Notes: a model not told the origin generated them from the sequence alone. A stretch of DNA of 64,000 bases from Clostridia bacterium (GCA_017461985.1 JAFTSA010000009.1:24486-88485), one strand, 5' to 3'; counted from the stretch's first letter, positions 1-9,513 are shown. A program made the numbers and translations.

Positions 1-95
1 TCGGGGAGAACTTTGAGGACTTTGCCTGCATTGCCTTTATCTTTTCCTGCGATGACCATTACGTTGTCACCTTTTTTGACGTTCATTTTTGCCAT
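1..95 (-). CDS. rplX: 50S ribosomal protein L24, 5' part only
   Basis: The first 31 codons of L24 are visible; the gene runs out of the window. The start MAKMNVKKGDNVMVIAGKDK is the typical L24 N terminus with the KOW-type segment that binds 23S rRNA and helps start assembly of the large subunit. It follows rplN with an 11-nt gap that holds its SD sequence (AGGAGG on the minus strand), so it is the next gene of the S10/spc operon. Identity is secure; the C-terminal part cannot be judged. Confidence 0.93.
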   Translation of the reverse strand, partial: MAKMNVKKGDNVMVIAGKDKGNAGKVLKVLP

Positions 96-106
96 TGTAT
101 ACCTCC

Positions 107-475
107 TTACAGCACTTCGGGTGCAAGTGAGATGATCTTCATGTAGTCTTTGTCACGAAGTTCTCTTGCGATGGGCCCAAAGATACGAGTGCCTTGGGGT
201 TGTTTTTGGTTGTCGATTATGACTGCTGCGTTGTCGTCAAACTTAATCGAACTGCCGTCCGGGCGTTGAATTCCAAAGTGGGTACGAACGATGACTGCCT
301 TCACGACGTCGCCTTTCTTCACTTTGCCACCGGGGATAGCGGACTTAACGGATGCGACGATGACGTCACCGATGTTTCCGCTTCTACGGAAAGAACCGCC
401 GAGGACTCTGATACACATAATTTCTTTTGCGCCGCTGTTGTCGGCAACTTTAAGTCTTGTTTGTGGTTGAATCAT
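107..475 (-). CDS. rplN: 50S ribosomal protein L14
   Basis: L14 is a β-barrel protein at the subunit interface that contacts 16S rRNA helix 14 through an intersubunit bridge. The 122 residues are the full family length. They begin [19 protein letters not shown] and contain the conserved [14 protein letters not shown] and [11 protein letters not shown] segments. It sits between rpsQ and rplX with 10-11 nt gaps, as in most bacteria, and is probably expressed from the operon promoter upstream of rpsJ. Nothing unusual is seen. Confidence 0.97.
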   Translation of the reverse strand: MIQPQTRLKVADNSGAKEIMCIRVLGGSFRRSGNIGDVIVASVKSAIPGGKVKKGDVVKAVIVRTHFGIQRPDGSSIKFDDNAAVIIDNQKQPQGTRIFGPIARELRDKDYMKIISLAPEVL

Positions 476-485
476 AGCTCTCTCC

Positions 486-743
486 TTATTTGGCCTTTTC
501 GATGATCTCTACTACGCGCCAGCACTTGTCCTTTGAAAGGGGACGAGTTTCTGCAACACGCACTTTGTCGCCGATGCCACATGCATTGTTTTCATCGTGT
601 GCCTTAAGCTTCTTGGTGCGGCTTACGATTTTCTTATAGAGGGGGTGCTTTACTCTTTCGGTGATTGACACGACCACTGTCTTGTCCATCTTATCGCTTG
701 TGACGATACCCACTCTTTCTTTTCTAAGATTTCTTTCTTCCAT
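486..743 (-). CDS. rpsQ: 30S ribosomal protein S17
   Basis: S17 is a primary 16S rRNA binder of the small-subunit body. The 85-residue product has the OB-fold signature [20 protein letters not shown] followed by the [13 protein letters not shown] stretch, and it has normal length. The start [14 protein letters not shown] fits the family and is preceded by a GGAGGG-type SD. It lies 12 nt after rpmC in the operon. Confidence 0.97.
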   Translation of the reverse strand: MEERNLRKERVGIVTSDKMDKTVVVSITERVKHPLYKKIVSRTKKLKAHDENNACGIGDKVRVAETRPLSKDKCWRVVEIIEKAK

Positions 744-755
744 AATACCCTCCGC

Positions 756-971
756 TTAGTCGTTTGCATTTGCCTTTTGGGCTGCAAGTTCTCTTTGACG
801 AATGACTGTCTTGATGCGAGCGATATCTCTTCTGGTTTCAACAAGAACCATAGGATTCGTCAGTTGGTTGGTGGCATTTTTGAAACGAAGGAAGAACAAT
901 TCTGACTTCAGCTCGTTGAGCTTGTTTTGAAGTTCCTTATCGGTCATTTCATGTACTTGTTTTGCTTTCAT
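756..971 (-). CDS. rpmC: 50S ribosomal protein L29
   Basis: L29 is a small two-helix protein near the peptide-exit tunnel that helps dock trigger factor and SRP. The 71 residues show the expected coiled helical pattern ([20 protein letters not shown], then [18 protein letters not shown]). Its ATG overlaps the TGA of rplP by four bases (ATGA), consistent with translational coupling to rplP. Length is at the upper end of the normal range. Confidence 0.96.
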   Translation of the reverse strand: MKAKQVHEMTDKELQNKLNELKSELFFLRFKNATNQLTNPMVLVETRRDIARIKTVIRQRELAAQKANAND

Positions 972-1402
972 GCTTCACCGCCTTCGGCAACTTGGTCTGC
1001 CTTTCTCACAAACTTACACTTGACGGGGAGTTTGTGTGCTGCAAGACGGAGTGCCTCTTTTGCTATTGATTCGTCAACGCCTGCGATTTCAAACATCACA
1101 CGGCCGGGTTTGACTACTGCTACCCAATATTCAGGAGAACCTTTACCGCTACCCATACGAGTTTCAGCAGGTTTTGCTGTCACGGGCTTGTGGGGGAAGA
1201 TATCCACCCAAACTTGACCGCCACGACGTATATATCTTGTCATAGCGACACGGGCTGCTTCGATTTGGTTTGAGGTAATCCATGCGGGTTCTTGTGCAAC
1301 AAGACCATATTCACCGTATGCGATGACATTGCCCTTGTTTGCCTTACCTTTCATTCTTCCACGGAATTGACGGCGTCTCTTGACGCGTTTAGGCATCAAC
1401 AT
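968..1402 (-). CDS. rplP: 50S ribosomal protein L16
   Basis: L16 binds 23S rRNA near the A site and is needed for late 50S assembly. The 144-residue product starts [20 protein letters not shown] and keeps the [21 protein letters not shown] core and the [17 protein letters not shown] loop. An internal Met at the third codon is a possible alternative start. The first ATG overlaps the rpsC stop codon by one base, a coupling arrangement typical of this operon. It has full length and no anomalies. Confidence 0.97.
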   Translation of the reverse strand: MLMPKRVKRRRQFRGRMKGKANKGNVIAYGEYGLVAQEPAWITSNQIEAARVAMTRYIRRGGQVWVDIFPHKPVTAKPAETRMGSGKGSPEYWVAVVKPGRVMFEIAGVDESIAKEALRLAAHKLPVKCKFVRKADQVAEGGEA

Positions 1403-2064
1403 TATTTGTTACCTCCTTCCAAAGGATTTTTGCCAAGGACTTCGCCCTTGTAGATCCAGCACTTCACGCCGATTGCACCGAAGGTGGTGTTTGCGGTTGC
1501 TGTGCCGTAATCGATGTCTGCACGGAGAGTTTGAAGGGGAATTGAACCTTCGTGATAGCTCTCACTTCTTGCGATTTCTGCGCCGTCAAGACGTCCGCTG
1601 ACTTTGGTCTTAATGCCCTTTGCGCCTGCTTTCATTGCTCTTGACATTGCTTGCTTCATGCTGCGACGGAATGATGCTCTGTTTTCAAGTTGCTTTGCGA
1701 TTGCTTCTGCAACCAGTTGTGCATCTGCGTCTGCGTGTTTGACTTCCATGATGTTGACGCTGACTTTCTTGTCTGCTGACACAAGGGCTTTGACTTCCTT
1801 GTTGAGTTCTTGTGCGCCAGCACCTTCTTTGCCGATGAGGACTGCAGGTTGTGCTGTGTAGATTGACACGACAACTTTGTCTGCTGCTCTTTCGATGGTG
1901 ATCTTGGAGATGCGTGTATCGTAATATTTCTTCTTTATATATTTACGGATCTTATCATCTTCAACAAGATTGTCGGCAAAATGCTTGCTGTCGGCATACC
2001 AGGTGGCTTCCCAGGGTCTGATAACGCCGGTTCTAAGTCCTTTAGGATTAACTTTTTGTCCCAT
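1402..2064 (-). CDS. rpsC: 30S ribosomal protein S3
   Basis: S3 lines the mRNA entry channel and takes part in the ribosomal helicase. The 220 residues contain the N-terminal [13 protein letters not shown] motif, a KH RNA-binding domain around residues 40-110 ([14 protein letters not shown]), and the C-terminal domain with [12 protein letters not shown] and the LRADIDYG loop. The gene follows rplV by 12 nt. Identity is secure. Confidence 0.97.
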   Translation of the reverse strand: MGQKVNPKGLRTGVIRPWEATWYADSKHFADNLVEDDKIRKYIKKKYYDTRISKITIERAADKVVVSIYTAQPAVLIGKEGAGAQELNKEVKALVSADKKVSVNIMEVKHADADAQLVAEAIAKQLENRASFRRSMKQAMSRAMKAGAKGIKTKVSGRLDGAEIARSESYHEGSIPLQTLRADIDYGTATANTTFGAIGVKCWIYKGEVLGKNPLEGGNK

Positions 2065-2076
2065 GTTTGCCTCCTA

Positions 2077-2466
2077 TTATGCGTTGATTGTGTCGAGAAC
2101 CACTGTGATGTGGCTTGTTCTCTTGTTGATACGGCTTGCACTGCCCTTTGCTCTTGCCATGATGCGCTTGAGGGTGGGGCCTTCGTTTGCATAACATTCT
2201 GCAACGTACAGGTCGTTTCTGGAGAGATTTTGGTTGTTTTCTGCATTTGCTGCTGCGCTGTTCACCAGTTTGTAGAGAACTTCGCTTGCTGACTTGGGAG
2301 TGTTTTCCAAGATTGCCAATGCTTCGACAACGGGTTTACCTTTGATGATATCAAGAACGATACGGACCTTGAAAGGAGAAATTCTCACGAACTTTGCTGT
2401 TGCTCTAGGTCTTGTATCTGCAGCGGCTTGACGTGCAAGTGCTTTTTGTTTACTTCTAGTAGCCAT
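2077..2466 (-). CDS. rplV: 50S ribosomal protein L22
   Basis: L22 has a globular domain and a long β-hairpin that lines the exit tunnel, where macrolides and arrest peptides act. The 129 residues include the [17 protein letters not shown] segment and the C-terminal hairpin region [20 protein letters not shown] followed by THITVVL-like strands. An N-terminal basic extension of about 20 residues precedes the core, which is moderately common in Clostridia. It sits between rpsS and rpsC. Confidence 0.97.
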   Translation of the reverse strand: MATRSKQKALARQAAADTRPRATAKFVRISPFKVRIVLDIIKGKPVVEALAILENTPKSASEVLYKLVNSAAANAENNQNLSRNDLYVAECYANEGPTLKRIMARAKGSASRINKRTSHITVVLDTINA

Positions 2467-2477
2467 AGTTCCTCCTC

Positions 2478-2756
2478 TTATTTCTTACCGGTTGTCTTGT
2501 CGCCGGCGTGTCCTCTAAATGTTCTTGTGGGTGCAAATTCACCGAGCTTGCAACCAACCATATCTTCTGTCACGTAAACTGCTACGTGAGTGCGTCCGTT
2601 GTGAACTGCGATGGTATGGCCAACAAATTCAGGGAAAATGGTGGATGAGCGTGACCAGGTCTTGACGGGACGTTTGTCACCGCTTGCGTTCATCTCATTG
2701 ATTCTTTTCATAAGTCTTTCTTCTACGAAAGGTCCTTTTTTAACGCTTCTACTCAT
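2478..2756 (-). CDS. rpsS: 30S ribosomal protein S19
   Basis: S19 forms a complex with S13 in the small-subunit head and contacts the A- and P-site tRNAs. The 92 residues begin [19 protein letters not shown] and carry the [20 protein letters not shown] signature and the [12 protein letters not shown] tail, all characteristic. It lies 11 nt downstream of rplB. Confidence 0.97.
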   Translation of the reverse strand: MSRSVKKGPFVEERLMKRINEMNASGDKRPVKTWSRSSTIFPEFVGHTIAVHNGRTHVAVYVTEDMVGCKLGEFAPTRTFRGHAGDKTTGKK

Positions 2757-2767
2757 TTTACATCCTC

Positions 2768-3595
2768 CTAGTTCACACGCTTGATGATGAACTTGTTAGT
2801 AATGTTCTTCTTCTTTCTGGTCTTATAACCAAGAGCAGGCTTGCCCCAAGGAGTGACAGGTGTAGGCATACCGATAGGTGATTTGCCTTCGCCACCGCCG
2901 TGAGGGTGGTCGCAGGGGTTCATGACGACACCACGGACTGTGGGTCTGACACCCATGTGACGGGTCTTACCAGCTTTACCAACTCTCACGATTTCGTGAT
3001 CGAGGTTGCCGACTTGACCGATGGTTGCTCTGCATGCGAGAGGAACGTAACGCATTTCGCCGCTGGGCATACGAAGTGTTGCATATTTGCCTTCTTTTGC
3101 CATGAGTTGTGCGCTGTTGCCTGCTGATCTTGCCACTTTGCCGCCTCTGCCGGGTTGGAGTTCAATGTTGTGAATCATTGTACCGACGGGGATGTTTGCA
3201 AGTTGCATTGCGTTGCCCACCTTGATGTCTGCTGCGTCTGCGCTGACGACCTTGTCGCCAACTGTAAGACCGAGGGGTGCGATGATATAACGCTTTTCGC
3301 CGTCTGCGTAGTAAAGAAGTGCGATGTTTGCTGAACGGTTAGGATCGTATTGGATTGCCTTGACTGTTGCAGGGACGTTGTCCTTATTGCGCTTGAAGTC
3401 TACGATACGGTATTTGTTTCTATTTCCGCCACCGATATGACGAACGGTGATTCTGCCTTGTGCGTTTCTGCCGCCAGTGTGATTCTTTGACACCAACAGG
3501 CTTCTTTCAGGAGTTGTTGATGTGATTTCATCGTAGGCAGACACTGTCATGAAACGACGTGCGGGAGACGTAGGTTTATATTTCTTAATAGCCAT
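2768..3595 (-). CDS. rplB: 50S ribosomal protein L2
   Basis: L2 is a core large-subunit protein near the peptidyl-transferase centre and is needed for subunit joining. The 275 residues show the N-terminal [16 protein letters not shown], the [19 protein letters not shown] loop, the [11 protein letters not shown] segment and the C-terminal [15 protein letters not shown] motif with the catalytically important histidine region. Length and motifs are standard. It lies between rplW and rpsS. Confidence 0.98.
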   Translation of the reverse strand: MAIKKYKPTSPARRFMTVSAYDEITSTTPERSLLVSKNHTGGRNAQGRITVRHIGGGNRNKYRIVDFKRNKDNVPATVKAIQYDPNRSANIALLYYADGEKRYIIAPLGLTVGDKVVSADAADIKVGNAMQLANIPVGTMIHNIELQPGRGGKVARSAGNSAQLMAKEGKYATLRMPSGEMRYVPLACRATIGQVGNLDHEIVRVGKAGKTRHMGVRPTVRGVVMNPCDHPHGGGEGKSPIGMPTPVTPWGKPALGYKTRKKKNITNKFIIKRVN

Positions 3596-3608
3596 TGTGT
3601 GCCTCCTA

Positions 3609-3899
3609 TTATGCCAAGCTCTCGAAGAATTCGATTGCCTTGCTGTTTTCTGTCAAGGTGACGATTGCTTTCTTGTAGCTGGGTCTTCTGCCTTCATAGC
3701 GTCCCATTCTCTTCACCTTTCCGTCGTAATTTGATGTGTTGACTTTTGCAACCTCAACGCCGAAGATTTGTTCCACTGCGTCCTTGATTTGAGTCTTGTT
3801 TGCGTTCTTGGCAACTTTGAAGGTGTATCTCTTCATTGCGATGCCATCGTAGCTCTTTTCTGAAAGGACGGGTTCAATGATAATGTCGTAAACTGTCAT
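3609..3899 (-). CDS. rplW: 50S ribosomal protein L23
   Basis: L23 sits at the exit-tunnel rim and is the main docking site for trigger factor, SRP and SecYEG. The 96-residue product has the N-terminal [15 protein letters not shown], the [20 protein letters not shown] strand-helix unit and the [13 protein letters not shown] tail. Its start overlaps the rplD stop by one base, suggesting coupled translation. Confidence 0.96.
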   Translation of the reverse strand: MTVYDIIIEPVLSEKSYDGIAMKRYTFKVAKNANKTQIKDAVEQIFGVEVAKVNTSNYDGKVKRMGRYEGRRPSYKKAIVTLTENSKAIEFFESLA

Positions 3900-4519
3900 T
3901 ATTTTGCTTCCTCCTCGATTTTCTTGATTGCATCAGCGGTGATGACCACGTTCTTGTGTGAAACGATTTCGTACACGCTGAGTTGTCTGCTTTCTGCAAG
4001 AGAAACTGTGGGGATGTTTCTTGTTGCACGGAGTGCTGCTTCGTCATATTCGCTGACGACGAAGATCACGCTGCCTTTAAGTCCAAGGTTGTCAACTGTT
4101 TCTGCGACGAGCTTGGTCTTTGCTTCTGCAAGTGAGAAGTTGTCGAGGACTGTGAGTTCGTTTTGGCGAATCTTTTCTGAAAGTGCTGAATAGAATGCAG
4201 CGGCTTTCATGTTCTTGTTGATCTTTTGTGAGAAGTCACGGGGTTTCTTTGCGAACACCACGCCACCACCAACGTAGATAGGAGCAACGATGCTGCTGTG
4301 ACGTGCACGGCCTGTGCCCTTTTGGCGATAGATCTTTGCGCCGCCTCCACGAACTTCTGAGCGTGTGAGTGCTGCGTGTGTGCCTTGGCGTTTGTTTGCA
4401 AGTTGTGCAACAACTACTTGATGGATGAGAGCTTCTTTGTATTCTGCTCCGAAGATAGCGTCGCTGACTTCGATTGTACCTGCCGATTTACCGGACATAT
4501 TGAGAACGTTCAGTTTCAT
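3899..4519 (-). CDS. rplD: 50S ribosomal protein L4
   Basis: L4 has a globular domain and a long loop reaching the exit-tunnel constriction. The 206 residues contain the loop motif [20 protein letters not shown] and [13 protein letters not shown], as expected. In some proteobacteria L4 regulates the S10 operon. No such system is evident here, apart from the leader hairpin noted upstream of rpsJ. It has standard length and position after rplC. Confidence 0.97.
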   Translation of the reverse strand: MKLNVLNMSGKSAGTIEVSDAIFGAEYKEALIHQVVVAQLANKRQGTHAALTRSEVRGGGAKIYRQKGTGRARHSSIVAPIYVGGGVVFAKKPRDFSQKINKNMKAAAFYSALSEKIRQNELTVLDNFSLAEAKTKLVAETVDNLGLKGSVIFVVSEYDEAALRATRNIPTVSLAESRQLSVYEIVSHKNVVITADAIKKIEEEAK

Positions 4520-4531
4520 ATCTACCTCCGA

Positions 4532-5161
4532 TTAACCCTTGATGGATTCCTTGATGACAACGATGCCGCCCTTTGCTCCGGGGACTGCGCCCTTGATGAG
4601 GAGAAGGTTTCTTGCGCTGTCAACTCTTGCGACTGTCAAGTTTTGGATTGTAACCTTTTCGTTACCCCATTGACCTGACATATGTTTGTTCTTGAAGACT
4701 CTTGACGGTGATGAGCATGCACCCATTGAACCGACGCCTCTGTGATAACCTGAACCGTGTGCCATAGGTCCACGATGTTGGTTCCATCTTTGGATGACGC
4801 CGCTAAATCCGTGACCCTTGCTTGTGCCGGTGACGTCAACTTTGTCGCCTTCTGCGAAAGTGTCGCAAGTCAGTTCCTGACCCAATGTATAATTGGAGCA
4901 GTCTGCGAAACGGAATTCACGAAGATAACGTTTTGCTGTCACGCCAGCCTTTTTGAAGTGTCCGGCTTGGGGCTTGTTAACTCTGGTTTCTTTCACTGTG
5001 CCAAATCCAACTTGGATTGCATCGTAACCGTCGTTTTCCTTTGTCTTGATCTGCACAACAGGACAGGGACCTGCTTCCACGACTGTCACGGGAATGACTT
5101 TGCCGTCTGCTGTGAAGATTTGGCTCATGCCTAATTTCTTTCCGATGATTGCTTTATCCAT
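4532..5161 (-). CDS. rplC: 50S ribosomal protein L3
   Basis: L3 is one of the two assembly-initiating large-subunit proteins, and its loop reaches the peptidyl-transferase centre. The 209 residues begin [20 protein letters not shown] and carry the [20 protein letters not shown] segment, where Gln is methylated in some bacteria, and the [20 protein letters not shown] loop. The gap to rpsJ is 47 nt, the largest inside this part of the operon. Confidence 0.97.
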   Translation of the reverse strand: MDKAIIGKKLGMSQIFTADGKVIPVTVVEAGPCPVVQIKTKENDGYDAIQVGFGTVKETRVNKPQAGHFKKAGVTAKRYLREFRFADCSNYTLGQELTCDTFAEGDKVDVTGTSKGHGFSGVIQRWNQHRGPMAHGSGYHRGVGSMGACSSPSRVFKNKHMSGQWGNEKVTIQNLTVARVDSARNLLLIKGAVPGAKGGIVVIKESIKG

Positions 5162-5208
5162 GTAAAGTTCACCCTCCTAATTATTTTGCGATTTTGGTTT
5201 GTTGTGGT

Positions 5209-5517
5209 TTAGAGCTTGATTGAGATGTCAACGCCGGCGGGCAAGTCGAGCTTCATGAGTGAATCAACGGTCTTGCTGGTGGGATTGAAAATGTCAATCA
5301 AACGCTTGTGTGTTCTGAGTTCAAATTGCTCACGGCTATCCTTGTACTTGTGAGTTGCACGAAGAATGGTCACGATTTCCTTTTCTGTGGGAAGGGGGAT
5401 AGGACCAGAAACTTTGGTGCCAGTCTTTTTCACTGACTCAACGATTTTTTCTGCTGAGATGTCGATGAGGTTGTGGTCGTAAGCCTTGAGCTTGATTCTA
5501 ATTTTTTGTCCAGCCAT
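5209..5517 (-). CDS. rpsJ: 30S ribosomal protein S10
   Basis: S10 is a small-subunit head protein that also acts as NusE, the NusB partner in antitermination. The 102 residues start [19 protein letters not shown] and contain the [20 protein letters not shown] segment. It is the first gene of the operon, preceded by an AGGAGG-type SD and a roughly 95-nt leader from a strong promoter at 5620-5648. Neither fusA nor tuf lies upstream, unlike in many Bacillota. Confidence 0.97.
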   Translation of the reverse strand: MAGQKIRIKLKAYDHNLIDISAEKIVESVKKTGTKVSGPIPLPTEKEIVTILRATHKYKDSREQFELRTHKRLIDIFNPTSKTVDSLMKLDLPAGVDISIKL

Positions 5518-5571
5518 TATTTAGCCTCCTAGATATTTAACACTTATCCGTGTGTGTCTTTTATTTTTTTA

Positions 5572-5589
5572 TCGCCGATTTCGCGGCGA
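5572..5589 (-). promoter_or_regulatory. hairpin in the S10 operon leader
   Basis: TCGCCG and CGGCGA pair around a 6-nt loop within the rpsJ 5' leader. No U-run follows on the minus strand, so it is not an intrinsic terminator. It may stabilise the mRNA or be a protein-binding site. It is too small to assign to a known ribosomal-protein leader family. Confidence 0.4.
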
Positions 5590-5619
5590 AAACCGTGCCC
5601 ACGAGGACACAGCGCGACT

Positions 5620-5648
5620 AGAATACTAATTTTGAAAGACTTTGTCAA
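5620..5648 (-). promoter_or_regulatory. vegetative-type promoter of the S10 operon
   Basis: On the minus strand a perfect -35 box TTGACA (5643-5648) and a -10 box TATTCT (5620-5625) are separated by exactly 17 nt. Transcription would start near 5613, giving a leader of about 95 nt before rpsJ. Confidence 0.8.
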
Positions 5649-5721
5649 GCAAAAAAAAGCACTATTTTTAAAAAAATCATAATATTGTAAAAAATTTTAC
5701 GTCTTACACTATATATAGAGA

Positions 5722-5761
5722 ATAAAAAAGGGCAAAACCACCAATTTTAGCGGTTCTGCCC
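5722..5761 (-). terminator. intrinsic terminator downstream of the gene at 5862
   Basis: On the minus strand GGGCAGAACC pairs with GGTTTTGCCC (one G.U pair; stem 5730-5761) and is followed by CTTTTTATT. It insulates the S10 promoter from the gene upstream. Confidence 0.75.
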
Positions 5762-5861
5762 CTTCGCCCAAATTTGAGATTTTTGCCCTCTCAAAAATCA
5801 ATTTTCAGTTTTTGAAAAATTTTTCTTTTTGTTCACGACACAAAAAATTCTGGGAAAATTT

Positions 5862-6872
5862 TTACTTCAAGCACTTCCCCGTCATTGCGTCTTGATATAT
5901 CACCCAATAGCCCTTTCCCTCCTTTTTTCCGTCGTCAAGCCACACCGCAACGTCACGGATTTCACTGGGCGGACAACTGTTTTTCGTGGCAGGCACGCCG
6001 TAAGAAATATACCTGACCACCTCTCCGTCAAGGATAAGCCCCACCACGTAAAAGCCGTCCTCAACTTGGATTTTTGCCCACTTGCTGTTGGGTACAACCT
6101 CCTCAAGGTCCTCGCATTCAGGGAAGCAAACAAAGATTTCGTCAAGCTGAGGTTTGACGGAGAGATAAAAGTTTGTGCCGTCAAATCTCACCGTGTCAAG
6201 TGAAAATGCACCCACTTCACCACTTTCATTTTCCGCCATAATCCCACCCTTTTCACCGCTCATTTTTGCGATGCTCTCATCATTTTCACCGCCCACCTTT
6301 TGAGCGGTTATAGAGGGCCTTCCCGCCCCTTCAACTCCTTCGTCAACCGCTTTGTTTGTCGGCTCGTCAGCCCTCGTTTTAGGACTTCCAGCGCCGTCCT
6401 TAATCTTGTCATCATCACTGTCTTTTGAAATGAAACCACCCACTTCGTTTATCTTCTCATCGTCAATTTTTGAAGTGGATTTTTCAGCGGATTTTCCCTC
6501 ATCAACTCTCGCACTTTTCATTGAATTTTCGTCTTCGATTTTCTCGTTCTCTTCCCACTGTTTTATGCGGTCAAAAAGTGCCTTTTCATCAGGGGTTTTT
6601 CCTGTGCTTCCAACGTAGATTTCACCCCCGTCATCAACCAGCACCGCAAAAGTTGATTTTGCATTAAATCGCAGTTTATAGTCTAATTTTTCACGATAAA
6701 GTGCTTGTTTTGTGATTTCATCGCCAAAAAGATAGAGGCTTGCACTTTCACTTTTCACCCCTTTTCCAAGGTGAATTTCTGCCCTTTCGTTGCCACGATT
6801 TACACTGATTTTCAAGTGATTTTTGCCTCCAGTTTTTGAAGACAAAACCACCACGAATTTTTCAATTTCCAT
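5862..6872 (-). CDS. uncharacterised acidic-linker protein
   Basis: I do not recognise a named family. The 336-residue product has no signal peptide or membrane segment, so it is probably cytoplasmic. Residues 1-110 form a folded-looking, β-rich part (KFVVVLSSKTGGKNHLKISV and later YVGSTGKTPDEKALFDRIKQ). Residues about 110-225 are a Lys/Glu/Asp/Ser-rich linker of low complexity. Residues 225-336 form a second β-rich part ending GYWVIYQDAMTGKCLK. The start is preceded by AGGAGA. It stands alone between an intrinsic terminator and the divergent HAD gene. The two-domain shape with a disordered charged bridge is all that can be supported; no enzymatic motif is evident. Confidence 0.75.
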   Translation of the reverse strand: MEIEKFVVVLSSKTGGKNHLKISVNRGNERAEIHLGKGVKSESASLYLFGDEITKQALYREKLDYKLRFNAKSTFAVLVDDGGEIYVGSTGKTPDEKALFDRIKQWEENEKIEDENSMKSARVDEGKSAEKSTSKIDDEKINEVGGFISKDSDDDKIKDGAGSPKTRADEPTNKAVDEGVEGAGRPSITAQKVGGENDESIAKMSGEKGGIMAENESGEVGAFSLDTVRFDGTNFYLSVKPQLDEIFVCFPECEDLEEVVPNSKWAKIQVEDGFYVVGLILDGEVVRYISYGVPATKNSCPPSEIRDVAVWLDDGKKEGKGYWVIYQDAMTGKCLK

Positions 6873-6936
6873 ACAATTTTTCTCCTAAAAAACTATACGA
6901 AAATTTCTCTCATTTTATGCCTTATATCTCATCTTA

Positions 6937-6965
6937 TTTACTTTTCTTTTCCGCTGTTGTATAAT
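6937..6965 (+). promoter_or_regulatory. promoter of the Cof-type HAD gene
   Basis: TTTACT (6937-6942), a 17-nt spacer and a perfect TATAAT (6960-6965). The expected start of transcription near 6972 lies after the first possible ATG at 6964, which excludes that ATG as the start codon. Confidence 0.75.
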
Positions 6966-6984
6966 GAAGAAAAGGAAGGTCATT

Positions 6985-7797
6985 ATGAAAATCAAACTCA
7001 TTGGAATCGACTTCGACGGCACTCTCTTAAACGACAAAAAAGAGATCCCTGCCCTCAACGTGGAAATGATAAAAAGAGCCACTGAAAAAGGGGTTATGAT
7101 TGCCCTTACAACAGGACGCCCCATAAACGACGTGACACAGGGTTATCATCGTCAACTGGGCATATTCAAACCCGGACACCCCTTCATCGCATACAACGGC
7201 GCGGCGGTTATGGACATAACAAGCGGTGACTTCATCATCAAGCACGAACTTGGGCTAAGCGAAGTGAAAGAAATCTTTGCCCATGCAGAAAAATACAATG
7301 CAGTTTGCTACGCCTACCGCAACGACGCACTGCTCTACAACTTCCTCAACGACTACATTTGGGAAGAAAAAATCTTCAACGACACCGTTTTCAAGCCTAT
7401 TGACCTTGATGCCCTCACCGATGACTTTAAGTGTTTCAAAGTTATGTTTGCCGAATCCCCTGAGCTTCTTGACCGTATGGAAAAGGAAATGCCCGAGGAA
7501 TTGAAAAACAAATATACAATCCTTCGCAGCCTAGACCACTTCCTTGAATTTATCCCTAAATGTGCGGACAAATGGACTGCACTGAAATCCGTAGGTGAAC
7601 TGTACGGCATAAAAGAGGACGAAATCATGGCAATCGGCGACTCTATGAACGACTACTCCTTCAAAAATGCAAAATACAGCGTGGCAATGATCAACGCCGT
7701 GCCTGGCATAAAAAAAGCCTTCAAATATCAAACAACCCTCAACAACAACGAGGGCGGTGTGGGTCAAATCATTTACGATTTAGTGCTCAACGACTGA
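6985..7797 (+). CDS. Cof-type HAD-IIB family phosphatase
   Basis: This is a soluble HAD-superfamily sugar- or nucleotide-phosphate phosphatase of the Cof/YidA type with 270 residues. Motif I is DFDGTLL with the nucleophile Asp9 and general acid Asp11; motif II is LTTGR at 41-45; Lys196 serves motif III; motif IV GDSMND is at 218-223. The large insert between motifs II and III is the C2 cap that defines substrate. The start at 6985 is chosen over the ATG at 6964 because AGGAAGG precedes it and the earlier ATG overlaps the -10 box. The gene is monocistronic, ending at a bidirectional terminator. The physiological substrate cannot be deduced. Confidence 0.9.
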   Translation: MKIKLIGIDFDGTLLNDKKEIPALNVEMIKRATEKGVMIALTTGRPINDVTQGYHRQLGIFKPGHPFIAYNGAAVMDITSGDFIIKHELGLSEVKEIFAHAEKYNAVCYAYRNDALLYNFLNDYIWEEKIFNDTVFKPIDLDALTDDFKCFKVMFAESPELLDRMEKEMPEELKNKYTILRSLDHFLEFIPKCADKWTALKSVGELYGIKEDEIMAIGDSMNDYSFKNAKYSVAMINAVPGIKKAFKYQTTLNNNEGGVGQIIYDLVLND

Positions 7798-7818
7798 CCA
7801 AAACAATTTTGTCAATAA

Positions 7819-7850
7819 AAAAACCGACCTTTGGTCGGTTTATTTTTTTT
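7819..7850 (+). terminator. bidirectional intrinsic terminator
   Basis: AAACCGACC and GGTCGGTTT form a 9-bp stem with a 3-nt loop. A run of T follows on the plus strand and TTTTATTG follows on the minus strand. It separates the convergent HAD genes. Confidence 0.88.
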
Positions 7851-7918
7851 TCTTTTGTGGAGTTTGTTTTTTCAATTTTCTTGTTTATCCTTGTCGGCTT
7901 TGGCTTTGTCTATTATTT

Positions 7919-8686
7919 CTATCGGCAGATTTTGTCAATGAGAGGTGCGAGGACGCTCCAATCGTCACCTTCAAATTCAAAGTGCTTTGTGCCTTCTTCT
8001 GCCCTGTCGGGGTGCAGGCTTTCATCTGCCTCTTTTTGCTCACTGGGGGTGAGAAGGGTGTGCATATAAAGGGTTGCCATACCAAGATTTTTTGCGCCCA
8101 AAATGTCGGTGTCACGGTCGTTGCCTATCATAAGGCACTTTTTTATGTCAAGATTTTGTTCATTAATCAAGACCTTGAAAAACCTATGGTCGGGCTTTCG
8201 CACTCCGTAGTTTGATGAAAGATACACTCCGTCAAAACTATCGTACAAGTCAAGGTCACGCAGTTCATACTCTGTGAAAACTTGTTGGGCGTTGCTGAGG
8301 AGCCATAGTCTGTATCCCTTCTCTCTCAATTCTGCCAACCTTTCACGGACACCAGCATACAAGCGGATATATTCGGTGGACAAAGTCCTAAACATCCTTG
8401 ACACCTTGAAGGCAAGGTCTTTTGCACCCTTCACTCCACCACGGACAAAAATGCACTCCATAACTTCGTCAAAGGGTACGTCAGGATAGCACTCGTACTC
8501 CTGCCCCATTTTGCCTTCACGGAGAGCGCTTTCCTTTTGATACTGCTCTTTCAAGGCTTTGCCGTCAATTTCAACACCGTTTTCTCTAAAAAAAGAAGCA
8601 CACTTCTCCCACACCCAATCACTTTCTTCGGTGTGGATGTCAACAAGTGTGCCGTATAGGTCAAAAATAAGGTCGGTGTACTTCAT
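7919..8686 (-). CDS. HAD family hydrolase (YjjG/haloacid-dehalogenase-like)
   Basis: A HAD subclass I hydrolase of 255 residues. Motif I reads FDLYGTLVD, with nucleophile Asp9 but Tyr in place of the usual second Asp, as in dehalogenase-like members. Motif II is LSNAQ, motif III is in GVRKPDHRFF, and motif IV is IGNDRDTDI. A helical cap lies between motifs I and II. The ATG at 8686 is preferred to the TTG one codon upstream; its TGATG overlap with the rsmA stop implies translational coupling. It probably acts on a small phosphorylated metabolite. The pairing with rsmA is an operon link without obvious functional meaning. Confidence 0.87.
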   Translation of the reverse strand: MKYTDLIFDLYGTLVDIHTEESDWVWEKCASFFRENGVEIDGKALKEQYQKESALREGKMGQEYECYPDVPFDEVMECIFVRGGVKGAKDLAFKVSRMFRTLSTEYIRLYAGVRERLAELREKGYRLWLLSNAQQVFTEYELRDLDLYDSFDGVYLSSNYGVRKPDHRFFKVLINEQNLDIKKCLMIGNDRDTDILGAKNLGMATLYMHTLLTPSEQKEADESLHPDRAEEGTKHFEFEGDDWSVLAPLIDKICR

Positions 8687-9513
8687 CAAAACTGGTGACT
8701 GAGGTTGACATAGTCTTCAAGGGACAACGCTTCTCCACGGACTCTTTCATCAAGGCCTGCTGCAATAAGTTTTTCTGCCGCCTCCGCCTTTGACAGACCG
8801 AAACTTGCATTGAGGTTGTTGACAAGAGTTTTTCTTCTCATCAAAAATGCACTGCGCACAAGTTTGTGTATGAGCGCTTTGTTTTCACCTGCAAGTTTAT
8901 CCTTGTCCACGTCTATGCGCACCACTGCGCTGTCCACGTTGGGTGCAGGATAAAACATATTTCTGCCAACTTTTCTTGTGATAGTGCCTTCACCTCTCAG
9001 CAGCACTGCAAGGGTGATTGCGGAGTAGTCTGCGGTGTTGGGCTTTGCCACAAGGCGTCTGCCCACTTCTTCTTGTACCATAATGGTGAGCGAGGTGACG
9101 TTCAATTCACTCTCCAAAAATCTCATAATGAGAGGTGTGGTGATATAGTAAGGCAGGTTTGCCACCACCTTAAATTCGCCTTCACCAACAATAGACTTGA
9201 ATTCATCGTCCTTCATTTTGAGGACGTCACGGAAAATGACTTGAAGATTGTCTATGCCACTCAAAGACAACTCGTGGACGGGTATGAGGTTTTGGTCCAC
9301 CTCAAAGGAGTAGACTTGTTTTGCCACCGAAGCAATTTGACGGGTAAGTGTGCCGGCACCTGTGCCGATTTCAACAACAACGTCGTCGGGGGTGATTCCG
9401 CTGTCGGTGACAATACCCTTCAAAAGGTTTGTGTCTGAGATGAAGTTTTGTCCAAGAGCCTTGTTGAAGCGGAAAGAAGTTGCTTGCAAGACGTCTTTCA
9501 TTTTCATTTCCAT
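8686..9513 (-). CDS. rsmA: 16S rRNA dimethyladenosine transferase RsmA (KsgA)
   Basis: RsmA uses S-adenosylmethionine to dimethylate two adjacent adenosines in the 3'-terminal hairpin of 16S rRNA during 30S maturation. The 275 residues contain the N-terminal NKALGQNFISD, the SAM-binding EIGTGAGTLTRQI, the catalytic NLPYYITTP motif near residue 125, and the helical C-terminal rRNA-contact domain. Length is normal. It forms a two-gene operon with the downstream HAD hydrolase and is not linked to rnmV (M5), its usual neighbour in Bacillota. Confidence 0.95.
   Translation of the reverse strand: MEMKMKDVLQATSFRFNKALGQNFISDTNLLKGIVTDSGITPDDVVVEIGTGAGTLTRQIASVAKQVYSFEVDQNLIPVHELSLSGIDNLQVIFRDVLKMKDDEFKSIVGEGEFKVVANLPYYITTPLIMRFLESELNVTSLTIMVQEEVGRRLVAKPNTADYSAITLAVLLRGEGTITRKVGRNMFYPAPNVDSAVVRIDVDKDKLAGENKALIHKLVRSAFLMRRKTLVNNLNASFGLSKAEAAEKLIAAGLDERVRGEALSLEDYVNLSHQF

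Larger units (their letters stand above)
5518..5861. other. intergenic region: S10 operon leader, promoter and upstream terminator
   Basis: This 344-bp AT-rich stretch contains no plausible gene. From right to left it holds the terminator of the unknown gene that ends at 5862 (hairpin 5730-5761), an AT-rich segment, the rpsJ promoter (5620-5648) and a leader with a GC-rich hairpin at about 5572-5589. Confidence 0.8.

Noticed and set aside
6964..6984. ATG at 6964 as start of the Cof-type phosphatase
   Set aside because: It overlaps the -10 box and has no SD, while the ATG at 6985 follows AGGAAGG and fits the family.
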